A stretch of DNA of 64,000 nucleotides from Heterostelium multicystogenum (GCA_003667245.1 RCNN01000081.1:62001-126000), one strand, 5' to 3'; shown: positions 13,073 through 27,294, counted from the stretch's first letter. Numbers and translations are program-made. The notes: generated by a model not told the origin, from the sequence alone.

Positions 13073-16005
13073 TTAGAGTGATAAGTTTTTGGCAAACAAC
13101 TTGGCAAATTCGACGGCATTGTCAACGTTATCGATTTGAGAACCAGTACCTTGAGCAACATCAACCTTACCTCCACCTTTACCTCCGAGCTGTTCGGCAA
13201 CCTTGACGACCCAACCGTTGGCAGTCAAACCCTTTGAAGCAGCGGTGGATGTTGGTGGAACAATTGAAAGGACACATACTTTCTTCTTCTCTTGATCTGG
13301 ACTTACAAACATAATAGCAGTGTCTGGGCATTTCTTTTGTACGTTCTTGATTGCATCTGTGATGGCAGCGTTATTTAATCCAACTATTGAATTGATAAAT
13401 TAATAATTTGTTTTGAAGATTGATATGTAATTTACTTACGATTGATGACACCAACATGAACTGGAGCCTTGGTTTCAGTTAATTGAGCAATGATTTCTTC
13501 AACGACCTTGTTGGAATCACTGATTGATGAAGATTCCATTTCTTTGAAGTATTTCTTTACAATAGCTTGAAGTTGATTCAATTGCTCGATCAATTCGATC
13601 TTCTTTGAAGCAGAGACTGGGTGGGATTCCAAAAGGGCAATGAGGGTTGGAACGTGCTCCTTGAGATCCTTACCAGTATATTTGGCGGCCTCAGCAAAAG
13701 CAGCTTCCAACTTTCTGTTGTTGTCGTATACGACAGAAGCATCAGAACCAGTGACGGCAAAGAGACGTCTTACACCAGCAGAGACAGCCTCTTCTGAGAG
13801 GATGGTGAAGAGCTCAGCTTCCTTTGAGTTGGAGATGTGAGTACCACCACAGAATTCAATAGAGTAATTGGCCCACTCGGTATTTGATGGGTTGGCAATC
13901 AAGTCGTTGACATCAACACCAACGGATACAACACGGACTGGATCTGGGTAGACTTCACCAAAGACTGCACGGAGACCGTGAATCTTCTTGGCACTAGCCA
14001 ACTCAACTTCTTTGCAGTAAACGTTGAGTTGCTTGGCAATGAGTTCATTTACAATGGCATCAGTCTTGATAAGCTCATCCTTGGTCATACCCTTCGAGGA
14101 AGAGAAATCGAAACGCAAACGACTGTTGTCAACCAATGAACCTCTTTGGTCAACAGTCTCCCCAAGTACCTTTCTCAAAGCAAAGTTAACCATGTGAGTT
14201 GAAGTGTGGTTGCTCATAATTGGAATACGACGGGTGTAGTCGACAGTAGTCTCAACCTTGTCACCAACACTCAACTTCTCACAATCGTCAGAAATGTAAC
14301 CGATGTGGAGTACATAACCACCGAAGACTTTGCAGTCAGTAACAGAGAATGCTGTGTTTTGGGTATCAATAAAGTTGATGTTACCAATATCGTAGATTTG
14401 ACCACCTTGCTCTGGGTAGAAGTTGGTGCTCTCCAAGATAACACCGACCAATTGGTTCTTATTTTCAGAGGTCAATTGATCGACCAATTCCTTTCCAGTC
14501 CAAATTGCCTTGACAACAGTTTGAATTTCCTTTTGTTCATATTTGAATTGATCCTTGGTTGGTTCAACACCTCTCTTTTGGAGAATTGAAATTGGTTCGG
14601 CACCAAGATTTAATTCTGATTTCTTTTCCTTTTGACGACGACGTGAATCCTCAGCGAACTTCTCAACCAAGAGCTCGAATCCCTTGAGATCAACCTTGAT
14701 TCCCTTCTCTTCGGCCATCAAAGTGGTCAAATCAATTGGGAAACCGAATGAAGAGCTGAGATAATGAGCATGGGAGGCAGAGATTATACCGTTGGTTGTC
14801 TTCTTCAAGATGTTTTCAAATTCCAAAATACCCTTGTCAAGAGTCTTCTCGAACATCTTTTCTTCACTCTCAATGACGGAGATGATATGATGTGGACGCT
14901 TCTTGAGCTCTGGGAAGAAGTCACCAAAGTTGGCAACAACAACGTCGACCAAACGATGGAAGAATCCTGGTGGAGCCTTCAACTTTTGCTTACCATAACG
15001 AATGGCACGACGCAAGATTCTTCTCAAAACTGAACCACGACCATCACTCGATGGGACGGCACCATCGGCAAGTGAGAAGGTCAATGTACGAATGTGATCT
15101 GCAATAACTCTGTAAGCCATATCAACTTGATCTGGGTCGTCCTTTCCGACCTTTCCGCTGTATGGTTGTGGGTAACCAGTTACCTTTTGAATTTCAGCAA
15201 AGATTGGACGACCGAAAAATATCGGTGTCGTAGTTGGTTCCTACCTTTTGGATAATTGATGTGACACGCTCCAAACCCATACCGGTATCGACGTGCTTAT
15301 TTGGAAGTGGACGCAATGACTTGTCTGCCTCTCTATTATATTGAATGAATACAAGATTCCAGATTTCGATCAAGGTGGGATCGTCAGCGTTAACCAAAGC
15401 TTGTGATCCAGTACGACCTTCGATCTTGTCAAAGTGAATCTCTGAACATGGACCACAGGACCAGTGTCACCCATCTCCCAGAAATTCTCTTTCATTCCGA
15501 AGGAAAGAACACGGTCGGCTGGAAGGAACTCCTCCCAGATGGCCTTAGCCTCTAAATCTGGCTCCAAACCCTTGTCAGCAGCACCACCAAAATAGGAGGC
15601 ATAGAGACGCTCCTTGTCGAGCTTGTAGACCTCTGTGAGCAACTCCCAAGCCCAGGTGATGGCTTCACGCTTGAAGTAGTTTCCGAATGACCAGTTACCA
15701 AGCATCTCAAAGAAAGTGTGATGGTAGGTGTCCTTTCCGACGTCGTCAAGATCGTTGTGCTTACCACCGGCACGAATACACTTTTGAGAGTTGGCGGCAC
15801 GCTTCAACTTGGCTTGTTCACTACGGGGATCGGCTTGACCCAAAAAGATTGGTTTGAACTGGTTCATACCGGCGTTGGCGAAGAGCAAGGTTGGGTCGTC
15901 ATGTGGGACGACTTGTGATGATGGCACAAAGGTGTGCTCGCACTTGTTGACAAAGAAATCAATGAAAGTCTTTCTGATTTCGTTGACGGTTGGTACTGTA
16001 GACAT
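13073..16005 (-). CDS. alaS: Alanyl-tRNA synthetase, cytosolic
   Basis: The enzyme charges tRNA-Ala with alanine. Exons are 16005-13440 and 13383-13073 (intron of 56 nt), giving about 958 residues, close to the eukaryotic length. The N-terminus shows the class II catalytic core ([44 protein letters not shown]). The editing domain has the zinc ligands HTSTH and CGGTH. The C-terminal region carries the glycine-rich [13 protein letters not shown] motif of the C-Ala domain. Frameshifts are needed near 15445 (GDTGP into the [12 protein letters not shown] frame) and at the T5 run near 15218 (NYDTDIF into the RPIFAEIQK frame). No obvious targeting peptide is seen at the N-terminus. The 3' end converges with copy B of the patatin-like gene, leaving 82 bp. 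Confidence 0.95.
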
Positions 16006-17540
16006 GATGTTGTTGATGATGTGTTGTAACTGTATGGATACAAATGCAAAACTTCACTACAATATTACTTCTATTCTATATGTTATATATTGTTTAAGAT
16101 TATACAAATATTTATATGTACAATAAATAAATATAATTCCTATATTCAATTGTAAAGTTATTGAAGTGGTAGATAGATAGTCAATTAGTAATCTTATTTT
16201 CACTTTTTTTGAGATCAGATAAATATCACAGAATAAATGTCAATGTTTTTTTAAAGTAGGTTAAAGTCAATGAAAACCCCATCTAGTTTCAACCACCAAC
16301 TTAAAAAACAAACAACAAATCCACAATTGTTTATTATTGTTGTTATTAATAACAAGTACACTATAATCTATCAACAAACATTTGCAGAATAATATCTTTT
16401 CTAAGCAATAACAATATACTCTAATGCAAAATTATTCTCTTTAAATTACTAAATTAATGATCGGATTAAAGCTAGAATCGTTGTTTAACAATCTATTATA
16501 TATTATTATTTTTGTATATGCATGTGTGTTTTTTTTATTTTTTTATCTAATATTGTTGTTGAACTAATATGTTATAACTATGTCCAATGCATTCATTACT
16601 TTCAACTTTAATACTAAATGTTTCCACAACAACAACAACTATACTGGTGTAAATACAATAATACTAACACATACCTCTTAATGTAAAAAAGAATATTTAT
16701 ATAAATATATATATATATCTAATTAAAAAAGATAAATACAATAATATATAATCAAATTTGAAATTGAATAGAGGAGTTTAACAAAATGAGTTTATTTAGC
16801 TATCACAGTCCAAGAGGTGTTAAAATTTAAACTTACTCAAGGGGGTTTCGTCAATGTTTTCCTAACATAGAAATAATGAATCAACTTTTAATTAAGTTGT
16901 GTGATTTTGAAAAAACCAAGTTGGAATGAATTGGTGAAAAGTGAAAAGTCAACGTTACTTTTTTCTTTTTGGTTTTAGTAATCATGAGAAGGAAGAGAAC
17001 AGCAACAAACAACAACAAAAAAAGAACACGAAAATTGAAAATTGAGAAAAAAACAATAAAAATAAAAAAAATATTTTGAAAGTGAATGTGTTGTGGTGCA
17101 GATGGCTGGCTGTGGATGTTGTTGGTTGGACTTCTGGGCTGCGCACCATTAGTTTTTAAGTAAATTTTAGATACCAATTAATAATAATAATAATATTCTA
17201 TTATTTGTTTGTTGTTAGTTTGTTATATTTATATTCACCTATAGATATATATATATACATTACATACTTACTCATATAATACCCTAATTATTAGTTAGTT
17301 AGTTTAGATCAATACTTGCTTTATAGTTGTTATTTAGTAGTTAATTTTGAACTTGATTGATTGATTGATTGGTTGGTTGCATTGATTGATTGATTGATTG
17401 ATTGTTGATTCGATTCGATTAATCCAATTGATAATAAGTTAAAGAAGAACAGAACAGGATACATACATGTTATTTTTAAAGATAAACAACCAAACAGTTA
17501 GTTAGCAGTAGTTAGTAGTTAGGTATATAGTAGTAAAAAA
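16006..17540. other. 1.5-kb AT-rich intergenic region between divergent alaS and gcn1
   Basis: This is the 5' flank of both alaS (-) and gcn1 (+). It is very AT-rich, with A/T homopolymers, (AT)n and ATTG/GATT tracts. A 98-codon open frame on the minus strand at 16881-17177 is Lys/Phe-rich and composed of low-complexity sequence, so it is not called. I find no tRNA-like A/B boxes or mobile-element remnants. Confidence 0.5.
17357..17402. repeat. GATT tetranucleotide microsatellite
   Basis: There are two runs of tandem TTGA/GATT units interrupted by GGTTGGTTGC, about 140 bp upstream of the gcn1 start codon. Confidence 0.8.
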
Positions 17541-20500
17541 ATGTCAACAACAGATAGTTTGGATAATAGCAATGGTGCTATGGAGACAGCAACTGCAATG
17601 TCAACAACATCAGCAGCTGAGGAAGACGAGCAATGTTTCCTCAATAACTGCAAGATGCTGTCGAGTGCCAGCAAGCGTCAGAGAAAGGCTGCCGCTGAAG
17701 AGTTGGTCAAACAACCCCCCACTACCATTGATGGACTCGAATCTCTCGTAGATGCATATTTCAACACACTCTTTGTCTACAGCGATTCATATTCGATTCG
17801 TTTGGTGGCCAACTCTATGGTTGCTGCATTCCAACGTGCACCAGCTGACCTCCGTCTCGTGGCGGTCGAGCGCTTCATTCGTCGTATCTCGGCAGTGACC
17901 AAGCAGCTCCCAAAGCCATCGAGCAAACCATCTTATGTTCCCCACAACACCCTCCTCAAGTGGTCACTCGTTGTGCTCCTCGAGTGTGCCGACCAGTTGC
18001 AGCAGGAGGCTCCAGCAATGCTCACCATGTTGCTGAACTCACAGAGTGCTTTGCTCGCAGACATGACTCCAACACAGCTTGGATTTGCTAGAACACACTT
18101 CATAAGATCGTTCCTTCTCAATCACCACAAGCTGGCGAATCTTTACTTCTCTCAAATCAAAACCAGTGAATCCGTTTCCTCGCTCTTCTTTTTCGGTTAC
18201 CTGCTCAGTGTGTTCAGTGAGAAGCAACTGCAAGACAACAAAAGATATATTCCTCAACTACTACAACAAAGTTGTACTATCTTCCACACAACCACTCTCA
18301 CTCGATAAGCATCGTTTATTTATTCCAATCTTCAAGATTTTGACTCTTCAAGATTTCACTACAGTTTTAATTCGTAAGTTCAGTGCAAGCCACTCATACA
18401 TAATTGATCCATCATTTACTTACCATTATCTTTCGTAGCAACCATTTCAAGATTTATTAAAAGATCACAGGAAGATATTACACAGGTTTTGAATCTCATT
18501 CTTGAAAATGTTACATTCGATCTATCAACCCTGACAAAGACTCAATTGGTTCCAATGTTGATTCCAGTTTTCCAAGTAACTACTATCAATAAGAAACTCA
18601 TTAAGAAAGTATTCAACATTGTCACATTAAAAACAAAGGAAGCAAAAGTTATGCAATCTTCAATCGACGACATTGTTAAAGGATTCACCAGTATGTAACA
18701 TACACTTAATTTCACGAGAACAAACTCACCAAGCTAACTTAAACTTTACAATTACAGCTCCAGGAAATCTTCACGTTAAATTAAATATCATTTTTGCTTT
18801 GAGTTCGATTATAGAAAATGGTTATGAAGCACATGAAAAGTTGGCAATTGTTAAATCAATTATTACTCCATTGACTACTTATCTTGAGAAAGAATGTATG
18901 TTTAAAGTCATGAGATATCATCTAGTTCCAGTTATATTAATAATCTTATCCATACAATTATAGTCACAAAATTAAATAGAATTCAAGGTATCAAATTGAT
19001 TGGAAATTGCTTAAGTTTATCGGATCAATTATTGTCAGATCAATTGGTTAAGTTTTATAAATACAGTATTGAAGGCTGATGACGATCAAGTCAAGTCAAG
19101 ATTTATTGTAGCACTCTCAAGATCATTTGGTCCCAACGTTGATTTCAAGCAAATGGAAAAGAAACTCACACAAATCAACACATCATTCTCCGAGACCATT
19201 TTCAACATCCTCAAGCAGGTCAAGAATCCACAGACCTGTGAGACTGGATCAACAACTGCTGCTCTTATTTATTTGCTAGCTATTCTCCAAACCCCAGGTT
19301 GCCCATTCGCCACAAAACTGCAGTCCGACAAACAATTGATGCCAATGCTAGTCGGAAACACAGCATTTGTCCACCAATCCACATTTTTAAATAGAACTCA
19401 AAAGAGTGATCAAACCACCAAGTTGATCACCAGTGTGATTGGATCACTCAAGTTGCTTAATGCCAAGGCAAACGATCGTAGCGCACACCAATCCCTCGTT
19501 TTGCTCTTGCTACACTCACAATGGAAGACAAGACATGCTGCTAAGCAAGCCGTCCGTCAACTTTACCAGCAAAGTCCAGAGCTCACCAACATATTGTTTG
19601 TTGAGTTCTCCAAGTTGGTAGAGTCACACTCCACCACCAATATCCCAGCTAATCCACTCTCCACCGATGTCTACAGCTCAGCTCTCAAAGCCATTTTATC
19701 ACGTTCTTTCGATTCTAAGAACTTCCCAACTTTGGCATTGCTTTCCAATCACCCATTAATCGGAGGATGTTGGGTTGACTGTCTTACACTCTTGGGAACA
19801 AGTACCCGTGAGTTGTTTGCCACTCATTTGGATATGGCACGTGACGTAGTTCAATACTTGTTTACCAATGGTTTGAATAATCGTCGTTCAGTCTATTACC
19901 AACAAGCATTCCAAACTGCAATGACCACATTCTCACGTATTAAATGCGCACAAGTAGTTGAGACAGCTGTTCCACACTTTGTACGTTCCCTACAACTATC
20001 CACCATTGCTTCCCTTACTCCACTCCAGTTGGCCATTCATGCAGCTGAAGAAGGTGTTCTCTACCTTGAAAAGCCAATAGTCGACGAAAAAGCCCTTGCT
20101 GAGCAAGAGCGTATTGCATCCGAGATTCGTCGTGGAAAGACAGCAAAGAAGAAGACAGCAGAAGAGGAAAGAGCTGAAGAGTTGAAGCGTCGTGCTGAGA
20201 GAAGAAAAAGAAAGAAAGCGGTGAAGAAGAACGTCTCGAGAAGGAGAAACAACGTCAAATTGCTGAACAATCAACTGTTCGTCGTGAAGTTTCAACTACT
20301 ATCAGAATCTTCAAGATCGCATTGGAGTCACTCACATCTATGGCTAAGGCTTCACCATTGTTCGCCGGTGAATATCTCTCCATCCTCTATCTCCCAGTTA
20401 TGGATCTCTTCAAGAACCCAATTGTTAGTGAATGGGCTCAATACACTTATAGATCACTTACTATTTGCGTACCAAGACGCTTCAAGATTGAACAATACTA

Positions 20501-23500
20501 TTCAATGATGGTTACCTACTTGATCAGCAACATCTATGCTACCCCAGTACTCTCTGATATCCAGATTCTTTCAAGTATTCAAAAGGTACTTGTTAACGTC
20601 AAGGAGCTCTCCAAGGCTGAGCCCTTACCAGCTTCAGCCTTCAACTTCTTCTGGCCAATCATTAAGAACGGTTTGGAAAGACAGTTTCATACACAATCCA
20701 AGAGTTGTCTATGGAAATCATTGAGAGACACACCAGTCAAGGACAACCATATCCACGTGGTTCCATGATTGCAGCTCTTATTGTTGTAGTTGCCACTTCA
20801 CCAAGATTAGAAACTCAAGCTCGTGCATCAATTCTTCCAAATTATTAATGGTGTAGAAGAGTCTGATATTAAGGAGTTGATGGAAGGTTTGATTTCTCCA
20901 CATCAACAAGTTCGTTCTATTTGTCTTCAAGGTGTAGAAAAGATTCCAGCTATTTACCAGCCAACATTCCAATGGGAGGACGACTATATTGGTAAACTCT
21001 GGTTCGTTAAACACGACCCAGATTCATCAGTCTCATCTCTTGCCGACAAGATTTGGGCCGCTACCAACCAACAGCCACCAGTCAATCGTTACCTTGAAAT
21101 CTTGAACAAGGCCATTTTCAGCCCACACGATGAAGTTAGAAAACTCAACATTATCGCACTTACTGCTGCTGCCAAATTGGACACAGCATCGATTCGTACC
21201 TATGCAATTGAACCATTGATCAAGGAATACAATAACAATATCGCTGTAGATGTAAAGGATTCCAAGGAAATGATTCATAATCGTCGTTCCATTACTCGTG
21301 CACTCTCTGGAGTTGGTGCCGCCATTAACTCACCAGATGATGTTACTATGTTGTTCGAGTGGATTATCAATTCAGGACTCTACGACTCCAAACAAGAGGT
21401 CGTCCAAGAAGTCATCCAAGCCGGTATGACTGTAATTGCAGGTGTAGGAGACAAGTACAGCTCTGAGCTTTTGAAGATTTTCGAAAGCTTCTTGTCACGT
21501 CCAGACTCTGGTACTGGAGATGAAGATAGTATTCGTGCTTCTGTTGTCGTATTGATGGGTGCTCTTGCTAAACACATGGATGACAGCAATCCAAAGGTTG
21601 TCGTTATCTTGGACAAGTTGATTGAAGCTTTGTCCACACCATCTGAAGACGTACAACAAACTATCTCCAAGTGTTTGACTCAATTGCTTTCACACTTTAA
21701 GAAGCAAGGTGAACGTATTATCCCAATCCTCTTAAATAATATCAAGATGGGTGCTGACTATGCTGATCGTAAAGGTAACGCCTTCGGTTTGGCAGGTGTC
21801 ATTAAGGGACTTGGTTTTGCTTCTTTGAAGACTTACAACATTGTCACTGTACTCACTGGATTCGTTGAGGATAAAAGCATCCAATCTCTCGTCAGGGTTC
21901 ATTGTTTGCTTTCGAATGTCTCTGTAATACCTTGGGTCGTGTCTTTGAACCATATGTAATTCAAATTATTCCCAAACTACTTGTATGTTTCGGAGACAGC
22001 AGTGCTGAAGTTCGTATCGCTACATCTGAGACTGCTCGTGCAATTATGTCTCAACTTTCTGGTCATGGTGTCAAGATTGTGTTGCCAGCACTCTTGAAGG
22101 CACTTGACGATCGTCAATGGCGTACTAAAGAAGGTTCAATCGAGTTGCTCGGTGCAATGGCATTCTGTGCTCCAAAACAATTGTCTGCATGTCTTCCAAC
22201 TATTGTACCAAAGTTGACAAACGTACTCAACGATACTCATATCAAGGTTCAAGAGGCCGCCAAGGAAGCCCTTTCCACATTGGTTCTGTTATCAGAAATC
22301 CAGAGATTCAAATCCATGTTCCATTGATTTTGAAGACCTACAACGATCCAGATCTTTACTCACGTGAGTTGCTTGAGAACTTGTTGAATACCAACTACAT
22401 TCACACTATCGATCCAGCATCATTGTCATTGATGATGCCAATTCTCGAGAGAACCTTGAAGGAGCGTAGCTCAGAGATCAAGAAGATGACCTGTCAAATC
22501 GTTGGTAATCTCTGCTCTTTGACAGATCCAAAGGAATTGATTCCATATCTTGCCGTTTTGATGCCAGCTCTCCAAAACGTATTGCTTGATCCAATTCCAG
22601 AGGTTCGTGCCATTTGTGCAAGAGCTCTTGGTCTTTTGGTACGTGGTATGGGTGAGGAGAACTTCACCAACCTTGTTCCATGGTTGTTGGAGACTGTAAA
22701 GTCAGACGCCGGTCCAGTAGAACGTTCTGGTGCTGCTCAAGGTCTTTCTGAAGTTTTGGCTTCACTCGATATTTCACGTTTTCCACAATCTCATCAACGA
22801 GTTGTTGACAATGGCCAACAGTCCACGTTCTCATGTACGTGAGGGTGTCATGTCCATGTTCATTTTCTCTCCAATTTCCTTTGGTGAATCTTTCCTTCCA
22901 TATCTCCCACGTGTTCTTCCACAAGTCCTTAAGGGTCTTGCTGATGATTCCGATCCAGTTCGTGAAGTTTGCATGCGTTGTGGTCAATCAATTATCACTC
23001 AATTCGCTGTATCTGGTATCGAAGTTATCGTTCCATCTTTGGAGCGTGTACTCTTCCACGAGAACTGGCGTATTCGTTTGTCATGTGTCCAATTGTTTGG
23101 TGATCTCTTATTCAAGCTTGGTGGATCAAGTCTTGGTGATGTTCAATCACAAATTGCTGAGCAACAACAACAAAAGGAGAAAGAAAAAGAGAAGGAGCAA
23201 GCAAACTCTAAGCTCTCAAAGAAAGAAAAGGCAGCTGCCAGAGCAAAAGGCCGCCGCCGAAGCAGCAGAGGAAGAAGAAGAAGATGCCGCCGAATCACAA
23301 ACAAAGAACGAAATTTACACACTCCTTGGAAAGGAACGTTTGGATCGTATCTTATCTTCATTGTAACATGATGCGTTTCGATAATAACATTTCAGTACGT
23401 CAAAAGGTATTGTTGATCTGGAAGTACGTCGTCGATAACACACCAAAGACTTTGCGTGAGATTCTCCCAACCTTGATTGAGATGATCATCTCTTCTATTG

Positions 23501-25678
23501 GTTCATCCAACATCGATAAGAGACAGATTGCTGCTCGTACACTCGGAGATGTCGTCTCTAAGCTTGGAGATCGTATTCTCCCAGAGATTCTCCCCATCTT
23601 GGAGCGTGGATTGCTCTCCAAAGAAGAGGAAACCCGTCAAGGAGTATGCATTGGTCTTACCGAAGTCATTTCATCTGCCCGTACTCAATTGCAGCCATAT
23701 CTTCCATCCGTCGTCAACTGTATTACCCGTGCTCTTTGTGACCCATTGATTGATGTACGTGAAGCTGCTGCTAAGGCATTTGACCAACTCCACAATACTT
23801 TCTCTGCTAAGGCTAGCAATGAAATCTTGCCATCTCTCATTCAAAAACTCGACAGTACCGATGTCAACCTTGCCAAGTATTCTCTCGATGGTTTGCGTCA
23901 AATCATTCTTATCAAGTCTTCAATTGTATTGCCATTTATCGTACCAAATTGTTGTCACGTCCAATCTCAACCTCCAATGCACAAGCTTTGGCTTCACTCT
24001 CCTCCGATGCTGGTCACGGTCTTTACTCTCATTTGCCAACTATGATTCCAGTGTTGATCGAAGCATTCACCGATTCTGAAATCTCCAACCAAAAGGAGAT
24101 CAAGGCAGCTGCTGTATCCATCTGCAAGTCTATTGATGTCGAAGGACTCGAAATTGTCATTCCATTGCTCATTGGTGAAACTGAAGCCGGACTTCCAACT
24201 ACTCGTCTTGGTGCATGTGAGTTGATTGGTGAATTCTGTAGTGGAACAACTCTTGACTTTGAGGACTACATTGATGATTTGATCATTGCTCTATTGAGAC
24301 TCTTCAACGACGCCGATAAATCAGTACAAGTCGCCGCTAATCACGCATTGCTTGCTATCACAAAGACCTCAAGAAGGACAACCTCCGTTTCTTGCAATCT
24401 GTTCAAAAGGGAGTCGAAGAGCTTCAAGCCGAAGTCGACCCAGTCACCAAGACTATCCCTGCATTCTGCATTCCAAAGGGTTTGGCATCAGTTCTTCCAA
24501 TTCTTTTGAATGGTTTACGTTATGGTAGTGCTGACCAAAGAGAGCTTGCCACCAACACTTTGCACACTGTCATTAGTTTGACCTCACAAGATGGTGTCAA
24601 GGCATCCGCTATGGAAATGACTGGTCCACTCATCCTTACCATCGGTGATAAATTCCCACATGGTGTCAAGAGTGCTATTCTCCAGACCCTCTCTTTGCTG
24701 ATCGTCAAGTGTCCAGCTTCTATGAAGATTTTCTTGCCACAACTCCAGCCAACCTTCATCAAAGCACTCGCCGACCCACATAAGAATGTACGTAACCATG
24801 CTGCCAGCGCACTTGGTTTGCTCATGACACTCAGTCCATCTGTCGATCAGTTGGTTAACTCTCTGGTTACCGGTATTTCTACCTCCGACTCAACCTCACA
24901 AGAGGTTAAGTTAAAGGCACTTCATTCCATTTTCGAAAAGAAGCCAAAGATCGATCAAGCCAACCTCGACAAGACCTTACTTGCTATCTACGACTTCTTA
25001 TTCAGTCAATCGGATGAATTCAAACATCTCTCAAGCCAAGTCATTGGTTCTGCCTCCAAATGCTTCACATCATCTGATTCACTCAATCAGTTCATCAAAT
25101 CACAACTTCTCAGCCCATCTGGAACCGTCCTTGTACGTTACGGTAAATCCTTGGCACTCTCAGAGGTCGTCAAGGTCTCTGGTGCCGAAATTAAATCATC
25201 ACCAAATATCAATCAAATCATTTCAACCTGCCAGATTGATCTCAAGGATGAGAAGGCCCCAATCAGAGAGTCAGCAGCACTCCTTGCCGAATACATCTTG
25301 CGTGCTTCACCATCACACGTATCTGAGCTTCTCCCAAATCTTGCTCACTTAATCAGCGACCCAGCTTCTACAGTTGCCATCAACGCACTCAACATCATCA
25401 AGAGATTCAGCAAAGCAAATCCATCCATTGTCAGACAATACCTCCATTTGATCGTACCACCAACCATGCTCAGACTCAAAGAAAGAACCAACCTACCACT
25501 CAAGCTTTCTTGCGAACGTACTCTAGTACACTCCTTACAAATCTTCCAAGAATCCGCTGTCATGGACGATTATCTCAAGACAGTTACCGACACAACACTC
25601 ACCAATTCATTGTTAGATTACCATAAGAGAATCTTAATGAAATTAGCTCCTGATTCCGAAAATGAATCACAATATTAA
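17541..25678 (+). CDS. gcn1: eIF-2-alpha kinase activator GCN1
   Basis: GCN1 is a ribosome-associated HEAT-repeat protein that activates GCN2 on stalled or collided ribosomes. The spliced length is about 2,645 residues, matching yeast and human GCN1 (about 2,670). Three short introns near the 5' end are supported: 18374-18438, 18691-18757 and 18896-18963. The diagnostic eEF3-like segment is clear ([16 protein letters not shown] then [18 protein letters not shown]), followed by the GSVIRNPEI frame. A charged Lys/Glu helix (about 23150-23310) interrupts the HEAT array, and another lies at about 20080-20260. About twelve single-base frameshifts break the frame: near 18285, 19055, 20220, 20690, 20835, 21895, 22285, 22790, 23245, 23365, 23940 and 24375. 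Each joins segments of the same conserved protein without loss, so sequencing indels are more likely than a decayed gene. Confidence 0.95.
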
Positions 25679-26030
25679 ATCATATAAATATATATAATAA
25701 TAAATACTAAATGAAACGCCAAAACCTGTCATTTTGAATGTTGTATTAATTTAAATAAGACTTGCTGATGATGATCACACCTAATCTTCCTTCCTTTGTT
25801 GTTAGGAAATTAATTAGTGTACAAGTGGATATTTATTTTTTAAAAAGGAAATTAATGTCTATTTCTAAATTTCCCCTGCAAACATTCATGAATGTGAATC
25901 ATCATCAAATGCTAGTTGGTTTGCTTATTTACTAATTAATGAGTTAAAGCCAATTTGATATGTATGGATAATATTAAATATTAATACTACAAACATACAC
26001 ATAATAATAATAACTATTATCATCAAAAAT
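25679..26030. other. AT-rich spacer between gcn1 and ciao2
   Basis: This 0.35-kb spacer holds the gcn1 3' end and the ciao2 promoter. No ORF or structured element was recognised. Confidence 0.5.
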
Positions 26031-26764
26031 ATGACATTTCATGGGTACAACAAGGTTGACTCTGAAGATGTATTTTGGTATGTTAGCAAATAATCAATGA
26101 ATGAGTTTACTACTGTGACACACAGTCAATCATAAATAAGCTCATATTAACTATGTTCTTTTATATGTAGACATAATTAGGTCAATTAGAGGTAGGTAGG
26201 ATTAAGGATTAAGGATTAAGGATTAAGGATTAATAATTAATTGATTGATAATAATTATGATTATATATTGATATACAACAATTCATTCAATAATAATAAT
26301 AATAGATCCAGAACTACCTAATACTTTTGGAAGAATTGAAGGTTGTTAGTGAAGAACTCATTGAGGTTGAAGATAATAATGAATGCTTGATTACGATATA
26401 CTTTAAGCCAACTGTACCTCATTGTCATCTAGCACCGACTATAGCATTGTGCATGAGACAAAAGATTGCACACTATCTTCCTAAGCCTTCAAAGTTGAAT
26501 ATCTACATAAAGCCAGGTTCACATCAAACCGAATTAGAGAGTATGTAATCACACAAACAATATCAATCATTCAATTCATCGATTGGGATTATAATAATAA
26601 TAAATTATTAACTAAAAATCTTCAACTTCATATGAACAATAGTTAACAAACAAATAAACGATAAAGAAAGATATCTGGCTGCTTTAGAAACACCAGCAAT
26701 CATGGAGCTAGTTGAAAAGTGTATATCAGAAGATGATTTACTAGTAATGTGCAATCATTATTAA
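26031..26764 (+). CDS. ciao2: CIAO2/MIP18-family cytosolic Fe-S assembly factor
   Basis: This is a FAM96/CIAO2-type subunit of the CIA targeting complex, which inserts Fe-S clusters into cytosolic and nuclear apoproteins. It has four exons: 26031-26077, 26171-26191, 26306-26540 and 26643-26764. They sum to 425 nt, or 141 codons after removal of two extra bases, one in each T4 run (26073-26076 and 26325-26328). The second exon is only 21 nt (IIRSIR), and phases match at every junction. The family signature is complete: DPELPNTLEELKVV, then YFKPTVPHCHLAPTIALCMR with the reactive Cys in PHC, then the C-terminal AALETPAIMELV segment. About 140 residues, slightly short of human CIAO2A/B. I cannot say which of the two animal paralogues it corresponds to. 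Confidence 0.93.
26199..26233. repeat. Five tandem GGATTAA heptamers in a ciao2 intron
   Basis: Five perfect 7-bp units sit immediately after the 5' splice site of the second ciao2 intron (26192-26305). It is probably a simple-sequence repeat of variable copy number. Confidence 0.9.
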
Positions 26765-27294
26765 AGATTGTACAAGCAATAATAATAATAATCAATTGAT
26801 TAATAATGATGTAAATAATAAATAATAAATGTACATTAAAACCCAATATATAATACAATATAAATGATCAAACATTTGGTGTTAGTTGAGTCTTGGTATG
26901 CAATTCGAATGATGCCAAAGTTGTTCATTTCATTCCCATAGCCACAGGACTGACTGGAGAGTTTTAAAAATCCCAAAATGAAAAAAATACAAAATTAATG
27001 ACTGATATTATTATTATTAAGAACTATTCCATTAATGTTAATCATCATATTCTATTCTCCTGCTAACATACTTACTTCTTGACAAGCGAAACCAACAACA
27101 TTGTGATATTATCTTAATAGAGAGATATATAGAGATAGATAGAGATAGTATTTGATAAGGTTTAGATTATTGTTTGAAAGATAGATAGAGTATAGGCAAT
27201 AGATAGATCGACGGACGAAAGGTCATCTCCTCAAGTCAGGTTGTCGAATAGGATCTCTAAAGCATAGTGTAGGAGACAATATTGGAATAAAGTC
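26765..27294. other. Spacer between ciao2 and atg6
   Basis: This 0.5-kb AT-rich spacer contains (TAA)n and AGATAG microsatellite stretches. A short less AT-rich piece at about 26925-26960 includes CCCATAGCCACAGGACTG. No gene could be assigned. Confidence 0.45.

Noticed and set aside
16881..17177. 98-codon minus-strand ORF in the alaS-gcn1 gap
   Set aside because: It is low-complexity Phe/Lys/Leu-rich sequence from A/T homopolymers, with no domain and no coding-like composition.
17541..25678. Programmed ribosomal frameshifting in gcn1
   Set aside because: About twelve shifts in one gene, in different sequence contexts and in many unrelated genes, fit sequencing indels, not a recoding signal.
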